DNA of 64,000 nucleotides from Choristoneura fumiferana (Eukaryota; Arthropoda; Insecta; Lepidoptera; Tortricidae). The notes under the pieces are model-generated. The model was not told the DNA's origin. It ran no database searches and was given only the letters and a program-made list of their open reading frames with translations. Location: assembly GCF_025370935.1 (NCBI RefSeq), contig NC_133472.1, forward strand, positions 20,609,805 to 20,673,804. Direction: 5' to 3'. This document shows, one piece after another, positions 56,408 to 64,000 of this stretch (the first letter of the stretch is position 1; each line of letters opens with the position of its first letter). The translations under genes and the position numbers were made by a program.

Positions 56408-58466
56408 GTAAACTCGACTGGCGCGGACTTACTATATTAACTAAGCTTTCATTTTTAATTCCGTGGCATTCTGACAACTGCCATAACTAGTAGAAATGGG
56501 CTAACTATGGATTTGGTCGACTAGCCGGCTAATCGGCTCTAAGGTGGCCAACCAGCCATTGATTTCGGCTAAGTTCGGGTGCAATCGGGAACATTTGTTT
56601 TGGTCCGCGAGTTGTGCCACTCGTCACAAGTTCGTGTTTACTTTGCGAGGGTCCATATCAATGAAATGAACTATACTATTTTGCGTCGCTTCCCTGCTAC
56701 AAGACCTGCACTACAGCCACGTCTGTGTGAAACATATATGTTAACATGCAGAACGATACAGTATACTTTTCATCTCTCCAGGGGGCCTACCATTATCCAA
56801 ACGCAGAGCGGTTCAATTTAGAATCGTCGAAATTGGTACCACGACGTTTATTTCTCAGAGCTGAGTCTCAATGGTTTACAAGTGAATGAAAGACCGATAT
56901 TGTCTCTGGTCCGAAACTGAAACGTCGCGAAAGGGATGCCGCTATATGCAAACAAAATATTGTATACTAAAACCTCTTTATTTTGGAAAACCATAACTCT
57001 GTCATTCCGTGTTCTTAGCAACCGTTGTGTTGATTACAAATAAAATGTTTACGCTGTCACTAATCCACGAGTCTCTTTTCTCATTGAAAAAATAGTTTTA
57101 TCAATGAAGAGTTAAGAAGCACAATGTGACCCTATACCTATGAAAAGTTATAAAACTTGAATAAAAGTTGAAAAGTTCTTAAAATTTAAAAATATTCCAA
57201 GTAAAACACTTAAAATTCCAAAATAATTGACGGAATGAGTAACTTATACTGAATCGCTAAATTTGACACTGAAGCGATTCAATTCCCACTCAAGTTAAGC
57301 GTCATGGTACGAAAACCGCTTAAAGTGAGTGAATGAAAATGTCTGTATCGCTGTCGCTGAACCGTGCTTGAACTGAATCGCAAAAGTAACTTTGTGGTAC
57401 GAAATAGCGATGCAGTTCAGTTTAGAGCCTAAACTGAATCAAATTCAAAAATTTCAAATGATTTATTCAGTAAATAGGCTGCAATGGGCACTTTTACACG
57501 TCATTTTTTTAAACTACCAGCGCTTTCGTAAAGACCATCATTGCCAAGAAGAATGCGCGGCAAGAAACTTGGCAGAAAGTCATTTTTTCATAATAATATA
57601 ATTACAAATAAAATACTTAAAAACTGTATTTCTACTTAAAAATCGTATTAAGAGAGCGTGGCAGGCCCCCTTTTTTATTTATCAATGTGTAGCATATCGT
57701 TAGAAAGGTCATAAAATAGAAAAGCAATTTAAAGAAAGTGAACTGCTCAATTGTCTTTTGTTTTTTTATAATTGAGTTTCGGATTAGGATTTTTTTCACA
57801 GAATCAATAATTTTTTGGAATTTAAAACCCTCGTACGTCACTCTGAGACTGAATTATAATAAAAACTATTATTATTTGAACAAGCATGTATTACCAAGTA
57901 TTAAATGTAAAAAAATATAATTTTACATACATAAACAAAAAAGTTGCGAATGTTTAAAGGCGGGATTTCGGTAAATTTGAGAAAAACATTTAAAAACCAT
58001 ATCTCCAAAACCGTGACTCTTAGGACCCAAGGTCCAAGGGTAAAAAGATAGAAAATAACCCCAACAATGTCCCAAAAAAATTTGACGGTCCATGTGCCGA
58101 ACACCCTGTATATTGTAGTATAGCGACGCGGCGCGGTTCGAGTCGCTAAGCGCAACTAAGTAATATAGCTCTGGATCCAATTGAATGGATTGCCGCATGA
58201 AAATATTTAGGGAGTTCAAGTTTAACCAAATAATTCCATAAAGACTCCATCACTTCTTCATTGTTTAAGTTTAGTCCATCCCGGGAGGAATCTGGCCACG
58301 TTCTGACCGGAGGAGTCGTGAGGCTTCACAGTGACGCCATCACAATGCGTTGCGCTGTGGTTACTGTGTTTCGACCTTAGCTCTAGGTTTCACGGCCGAG
58401 TTACGTTTTACATATAAATACACTAATAAAGTTTAATAAGAAGTTTAAAGGGTTCTTTTCTTGCAG
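56408..58466. other. Intron 14
   Basis: AT-rich with short self-similar phrases (gactagccggctaatcggct near 56520; repeated actgaatcgc near 57250-57430). No exon-like frame. Confidence 0.5.
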
Positions 58467-58534
58467 ATGCTGAAGAACCAGAATATAGAAAAATTGCTGA
58501 TCTGCTTAGTGACTATTTAACAAACACTTATGAC
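58467..58534 (+). CDS. Cdep/FARP: FARP/Cdep exon 15, DH domain
   Basis: A 68-nt exon encoding DAEEPEYRKIADLLSDYLTN and TYD. It matches the family's IRDYQRIGDVMLKNI segment in spacing. Strong acceptor gttcttttcttgcag (phase 1 in) and donor TATGAC/gtaagt (phase 0 out). Much less GC-rich than the exons on either side. Confidence 0.9.
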
Positions 58535-60829
58535 GTAAGTGATGTCGAGATTTTTGTATCAATTTTATTTTGTAGGATCATATTTCCATTATCCGTTCCA
58601 ATGTTCGTAACGGATCGAATAATAAACAGTTATAGAGTTAATTTGATACTGTTACTGTCGCTTTCGGGTACGGAACAATAGAAAACAGACCAGTTCAAAG
58701 TGTAAACAATAAACAAACCATTTGTGTTCCTTAATAGGCTTCAAAGTATTGGGAGGGTGCGAAGTACTAGGTGGGGGTAATGAAATCTATCGCAGCGCTC
58801 ATAGTGGTCAAAAGAAGAAATAATCAAGGCTCTGTCATCTGTCATACTCATATGAATCTGTCATCAACAAAGCACTTTGTATGGACTTTAACTACCTAAT
58901 TTTAGTAATAGATGTTTGTGTTATGATGCGAGCTTGAATTATTGAACACTGTCCCTGTTTTGTTCTTAATTCCTCTGCATCTCGGACATGTCCAACAACA
59001 ATTTTCCTTATGAAACGGTTCGTGTTTGAAATTTTATTGAGTGATACGCACAAAACCGGTCTTCAAAATGATACTCATTTTGATCTGAAAACGATATTTA
59101 ATTTATTACTAGCGATATAAGAACAATTATATAATTTTACTATTATTCCAAGAAACCAATAAGATAGCTTTATCTTTTCGTTTTACAGTAAAAGTACAAC
59201 TAAACATGAAGTAAACAAACCCAGACATAACGAAAATAAAACACACTTTTTGAATAAATTTTACTTACTTCATTTAATTTTAATGACCAAAAATGAATAC
59301 ACAACCTTTTGTCCACCCAAATCACGGTATCATAGTATTTTGTATTATAAATTAATACGTTATAGGTTTAATTTTTGACAAAATGTCGCGATGAAATTTC
59401 AAAAGGTCAGAGTAGGATCAGAGCCAAAAAAGTTGCGACGCTAGGTGGCGCTGATGTCGCGCACAGAGCCAATACCGTGTAAAATATCCACGATAAAGGC
59501 CATTAGGTATTAGAGTTGGGAATGGGATGTTTGGTGGCAATTTTGAACAGAGTGCAGTAAAGTCGATATTATAGAAATTTTTAAGGTTGAATGAATGAAT
59601 AAATGATTCATAAGATTAAAAAAAGAGTATGTTGTTTAAATTGTCATGGAATGAAATGTTTTGTATAGGTCGAGAATATTAAAAAGAGAATAAAGATTTG
59701 TTTTTGAAACTTACAAAAAAGTATGTAGAGAAAACATGATGTCTGATGCCAAAAAATACGCTACCACATAAAGTTAGTTTCATTTAACTTCAATGAGTTA
59801 GTTTCAATAGCAACTTAAAATTTACTTATGTACAAAATGATATCAAATGTTGCATCAAAAACGTCGTAGAAAGTAACGCATCCTGAAGACTAGCTGCTAG
59901 TGTCCAAGAACTAATTTCGAACTGTCCAGGAAATAAGTATGAAATTTCATTACATATCAAGTGTTTAAATTTGGAACCCGTGCTCTAAGTCTCTGAAAAA
60001 CTTAAACTATGCAAAAGTGATAGTTCAGTGATTAAATAACTGGAACATTTTTCAGTAATTTATGTTGTTGTTAATCCCAATTTTTGTGTTTCAAATGTTT
60101 CAAAATTAAGAAAGTTCTTCTTAAAATTATGACGTGTGTAATTTAATTGAAGTTGGCAGATATCTAAACATCGCCTCCCGGTACCTTTAAAAAAAACAAT
60201 CATACCATAGACTATAGACAAACTCGTAGGTTAGCGAATGAGTAGCTTAAATGGCGGGTCGTAGATTTCTTTATTTTTCAATGTGTACTTGTTTATAATA
60301 ATATAAATATTATTTATCTAAAATTGACTTATTAAAATTGTACTGAGACCATGGCACGATACTTTGACATAATTTGATGTCAGGTTCTTCTCACTTCAGT
60401 TAAAACAAATATATAGAAAAGGTGGGATTTTTTTGTAGCTGATTTATAGGTACAGTAGAACTTACAAACAGTTAATACAATATTGACACAATGAGTTCGT
60501 CATCGGATGAATCTGAAATAAATTGTACTCCTCCACATTTATGAGCTGAAGCAGAGTTAGCGAAAAATGATTTACTCCCACATAACTCCAAGTTTTGTGA
60601 GCATTAAATTTAACATTTATTTTATTTTTATCAACTTGTTTCATTTTTGAGAAAGCACTATACAAGCTTCGCCCAGTAATCGCCATCCTGGCCTCTTATC
60701 ATTGATAGCCTCACCTGGCGGTTCGGCCATCAAACTTCTACTCGTCCAGGATAGCTTACTTACTGGTCTCTGCAGTAATGTACTATTAATAATAGCTACC
60801 TAACCTACCACTTACAGGGCACTTACACT
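58535..60829. other. Intron 15, first part, no feature recognised
   Basis: AT-rich sequence without repeats shared within the window that I could identify and without a credible exon. The DH alignment is continuous across this intron, so none is expected. Confidence 0.5.
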
Positions 60830-60963
60830 AGCAGGGCTACTACGAAACTCGAAACTCGAAGTTCGTGTCGTGTGGTCCCTCTGACACTTATACTATTTAA
60901 TACGAGAGCGAGAGGGACCGCACGACACGAACTTCGAGTTTCGAGTTTCGTAGTAGCCCTGCT
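60830..60963. mobile_element. 134-bp near-perfect hairpin (53-bp arms)
   Basis: Left arm 60830-60882 begins AGCAGGGCTACTACGAAACT; the right arm 60911-60963 is its inverse with about one mismatch. The following 90 bp (60965-61050) recur inverted at 8900-8985, so the hairpin sits in, or is the end of, a larger dispersed repeat. Confidence 0.8.
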
Positions 60964-61198
60964 GCGCTTGAGGGGTGGGGTAACTCGAACCGGTGCGGGG
61001 CGGAGCGTGGCCATTCTGTACGTAAGTAGTATTATATATTCTGTGCCAGTAGGTAAACAGTAAGGAATAGATGAGCACGAAGCCGCTCTCCTGTTTTTTT
61101 CACACAATAAGCTTTCTCTCACTCCATAAACAGTATGTACTTTTCTCTAATTCAATATCAGTTATTTATTACCAATTGTAATGCGTGTATTTGAAGAC

Positions 61199-61445
61199 AA
61201 AAATAAAGGGTACTTTTTATCCAAATACCCAAAAAAAGATGGTAATGTTTAAGTAAGTGCATCTAATAAACTGCGGGTAGTCCGCGACGTAGTAGAGATG
61301 GTACGCTCAATGATTAAGATGAAATTTGCTATGGCGGTAAGTAACACTCTAGATTAACATATAGGGTACTTTTTACCCGGCTACCCAAAAAAGGGTAATG
61401 ATTTCAGTATATTTAATAAATTGTGGATAGTACGCGACGTAATAC
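61199..61445. repeat. Two direct copies of an ~85-bp repeat
   Basis: agggtactttttatccaaat / agggtactttttacccggct, each followed by an A-run, ggtaatg, a taataaa block and cgcgacgtagta/cgcgacgtaat. A weaker third copy is near 63457. Confidence 0.6.
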
Positions 61446-62767
61446 CATTTCAATTACAACTGTCTAACTAATCAATTGTTTTCAATCATTCCAGATCATT
61501 CGTTTAATTTTAGTACCATCCATAAAAATCTGTCTAGCCATTCTTGAGTTATAATAATGTTGTCCTAACCGGACTTGCTTATATTTTTACAATGCACGTG
61601 CTCGGAAAATGCCTCTTTACGTGGGTCAACATATCCATAGAAAATTAGTGATTCCTGCACGCATCCACAAGTGTGCAGAAAAGTTGTATGGATTTCACTT
61701 TCCGCACATGTGCGGTAAAGTAACTTTTTAAATTGCCAAATGATGTCCAAACTATTGTTAAAAAAAAAGTCTGAAGAGTCGTTATAGTTAGGCTTTGAAC
61801 AAATAAGAAAACGTTTGATGCAACCAACTGAATATTTACTGATAAGGTAATACAGATTAAACGCGACAGAAAAGAGAACATTTTTTTTTTCATTTAAACT
61901 CGTATTTTAATTCCGTCTAAAGTTATGAAAAAAAAAGGAAATAAATTCTTGAATCCAATTCGGACCGTGCGACGTCAAGCGCGGGCACTCAAAAGTTAAC
62001 CAATCATGGTTGCCCGTTCGCGCCTGTCATGAAACCCCGCCACAGTTAATGTTCATGAGTTCAGTCCGGTGAATTAATTTTTGATAAGTAAATTAAAATG
62101 AAGAGTTCAAACGATGAATTTATATCTGACTTTACGCCGTCTTACGTCCTCCACGAAGCACATATTGTCAGTGACAAACTCAATGCTGAAATACGTGAAC
62201 TATAATATACACACGTGGATATTATAACATCTACCGGTACGTCTTATTCTTATTTATTTGCTTTTATATATTAGAATTAGTGAACCAATTTTGAATTATT
62301 TACAGTTCCAAAGCTAAACAATCTCAGATTTACGGAAACGTTTTGTTAATAGCTGGTAGATTAGATACATAATATAAAAAATGTACTTGATGATAATTAA
62401 CTATAACACGGATTTATTCACGGGTTGCACTGATATTTAGCGTTATAGGAGCGTGCAGGAGATAACGACTAGCCAATATAAGTGTGGGAAATGTCAAGCA
62501 ACAAGGGCTAAATCACGATACTAAAACAAAGTATCCTTTACCTATCATAAGTAGCTGTAGCTGTTCTAATCTTCTGAGTCAATGATTGTTATGAAAGTTG
62601 GTTTAATAAAGTGTATACGTTAACGATTTTGGTTTGGCGTGCATGTCGGTATGTATATCTACTGCCTGCTACTGTAGTAAAAGGAGTATGGCAAATAAAT
62701 GATGTAGTCACTGCCTCGATTTTTTCCTCGCTTAATGCATTGTAAAACGTTGTATCATATACGTGTC

Positions 62768-62860
62768 GAAAGTAGGAAATTCCCAACTCGTGCCGGCTCA
62801 AAACACTCGCTCCGCTCATGTTTCAGGTTCTCCGCCACTCGTTGGGAATTGCCTACTTTC
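62768..62860. mobile_element. 93-bp hairpin
   Basis: GAAAGTAGGAAATTCCCAAC at the left and the inverse ending GCCTACTTTC at the right pair over 25 bp with one mismatch. Confidence 0.7.
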
Positions 62861-62883
62861 CGCACTTGTATCATAAATAACTA

Positions 62884-63210
62884 TTTCATCACACTTGCTC
62901 GTAAACAGTGTCGTAACATGCAGGCTACCTTGGTTGCAACCCCCCAAATAAAACCCTCGACCTTAATGTGCTTGTCATGAAACCCGTGGTCGGTAAATGA
63001 GTCATTGCGCGTACTAATTTTCATGCCATGAAGCCCAAGGTCAGTAAATGAGTTTGTTACTGCATGGTGTGCTGCTGCTCCGTGCGCGCGCTGCACACGC
63101 ACGCCATGCTGCGGATTGCCAAGAGCGCAATCAGCGGTATCGGCAATTTTTGATAAAATATTAGTTTTTCTTTTACAAATATACAATTTTACTCGCAAAT
63201 GTGATGAAAA
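62884..63210. mobile_element. 327-bp inverted-repeat element
   Basis: TTTCATCACACTTGCTCGTA at the left and TACTCGCAAATGTGATGAAA-type inverse at the right. The left third recurs at about 46424-46500. Confidence 0.6.
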
Positions 63211-63226
63211 ACACTGTATGTCGCAC

Positions 63227-63324
63227 GGGCGGTACTAGAATTACGAACATGACTCATTAAAGCCCTCAGTCTTCGACTTCGGGCTTCTAATAGACTCTCG
63301 TTCGTAATTCCTTATTTACCGCCC
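63227..63324. mobile_element. 98-bp hairpin
   Basis: GGGCGGTACTAGAATTACGA and the inverse ending TTATTTACCGCCC bracket a GC-richer loop. Lies 370 bp upstream of exon 16. Confidence 0.6.
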
Positions 63325-63692
63325 TTAAGACACAATGCACTAAAACCTTATTATCTTAATAAACTATTAACCTTACCCGTCGAACGCCCTGCGCGCCTCA
63401 GTGGCGCGTATCTAAGTACTCGTGATTAGTACTAGTTTCGATCATCCTTTAACATAGGGTACTAGTTCAAGATTACCCAAAAAAGTCGTTGGTCACGCGA
63501 CGGGTTAATATTTATTTGTACTCATTTAATTACGTTAATGAAATTCTACATTAAAAGTTTAGCTAAAAGTTAACAAGGCATTCATTATCTGTTAAGTAGG
63601 CGGTACGAAGTTCGCCTGGACAGCGAGTAGTTTGTATAATTTTACTTGTGTGGAATGAATGCTATTATTGGAGAGTATACCCGCGTGCGCAG

Positions 63693-63873
63693 GCGTACGC
63701 GCAGTACACGGAGCGGAGCGGTGCGCTGGTGGGCGTGGTGGAGAGCCTGCGGCGGCGCAGCGGCGCGTGCGCGCGCGCGTGCGCCGCGTTCGAGGGCGCC
63801 GCGCCGCTGCCGCTCGCCTGCCTGCTGCTGCGCCCACTGCACCGCCTGCTGCACTACCAGACGCTCGCCACAC
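63693..63873 (+). CDS. Cdep/FARP: FARP/Cdep exon 16, DH domain conserved region 3
   Basis: A 181-nt exon with extreme GC content. It reads AYAQYTERSGALVGVVESLR and ends LPLACLLLRPLHRLLHYQTL. The LL-(R/K)-P-x-(H/Q)-R-(L/I)-x-x-Y motif is the DH core helix that shapes the GTPase-binding surface. It joins exon 15 with no gap relative to the family (YDAYAQY). Acceptor ccgcgtgcgcag, phase 0 in; donor GCCACAC/gtaaat, phase 1 out. The final DH helices, PH1 and PH2 must lie to the right of the window. Confidence 0.92.
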
Positions 63874-64000
63874 GTAAATAATCTCCTCTATATTATTTAC
63901 TAGTGTTTACCCGCAGCTTCACACGCGTAATTCATTAGATACAGCAGTTGAATTGAAATTCCGGGAAATTTCCGTGGGAACTCCCGAAAACTACATCGTG
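63874..64000. other. Start of intron 16
   Basis: After the exon 16 donor only intron sequence remains; it includes a LINE-tail-like phrase (ccgggaaatttccgtgggaa) similar in type to the 8081-8650 units. Confidence 0.5.

Noticed and set aside
56172..56490. Alternative frames across the GC-rich DH exon 14
   Set aside because: Only one frame fits the phase of exons 13 and 15 and the Leu/Ala heptad-like pattern of a DH helix; the others are Arg/Gly or Arg/Gln-rich shadows.

Overview
This is AT-rich nuclear DNA from an insect, almost certainly a moth or butterfly. Exons are short and separated by long introns with GT-AG boundaries. The introns are full of elements typical of Lepidoptera: tRNA-derived SINEs, RTE-type LINE pieces with (ATC)n-type tails, DIRS-like tyrosine-recombinase retrotransposons, a hAT insertion and many hairpin MITEs. 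I cannot name the species.

One protein-coding gene on the + strand spans the window from about 10.5 kb to beyond the right end. It is a FARP/Cdep-type gene (FERM, RhoGEF and pleckstrin domain protein). Six exons (10558-22969) encode the end of the FERM F1 lobe, F2, F3 and the FERM-adjacent (FA) segment. Exon 7 (25881-26092) is a Ser/Arg-rich linker. Exons 11-16 (53216-63873) encode an acidic linker and the first two thirds of the DH (RhoGEF) domain. The rest of DH and both PH domains lie beyond the window. Exon numbers here are local to the window, and every junction was checked for splice sites and phase.

The most striking object is between the FERM and DH halves: a single open exon of about 11.4 kb (32149-43512, 3,787 codons with stop), followed by poly(A) signals. 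It is in frame with exon 7 through two small exons (8 and 9). It encodes a Ser/Lys/Asp/Glu-rich, apparently disordered tail with KSP-type repeats. The sequence therefore supports two products: a canonical FERM-DH-PH RhoGEF (exon 7 joined in phase to exon 11), and a FERM protein of more than 4,200 residues that ends in the giant tail and lacks the GEF module. Exon 8 (170 nt) changes the reading frame, so it acts as the selector.

Region 1-10.5 kb (upstream intron) holds a DIRS-like element cut by a 100-N assembly gap, then a hAT element with an 8-bp target duplication that carries a decayed RTE reverse transcriptase. Next come a tandem repeat and an 820-bp inverted-repeat element that ends 29 bp before the first exon. 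Bases 11270-16196 repeat bases 1-4923 almost exactly, which is either a tandem duplication or a haplotype duplication left by assembly. From 17.4 to 19.8 kb lies a second terminal-inverted-repeat element. The remaining introns carry SINEs, LINE tails, a 72-bp minisatellite, a 435-bp near-perfect palindrome and several small hairpin MITEs. No second host gene was found.
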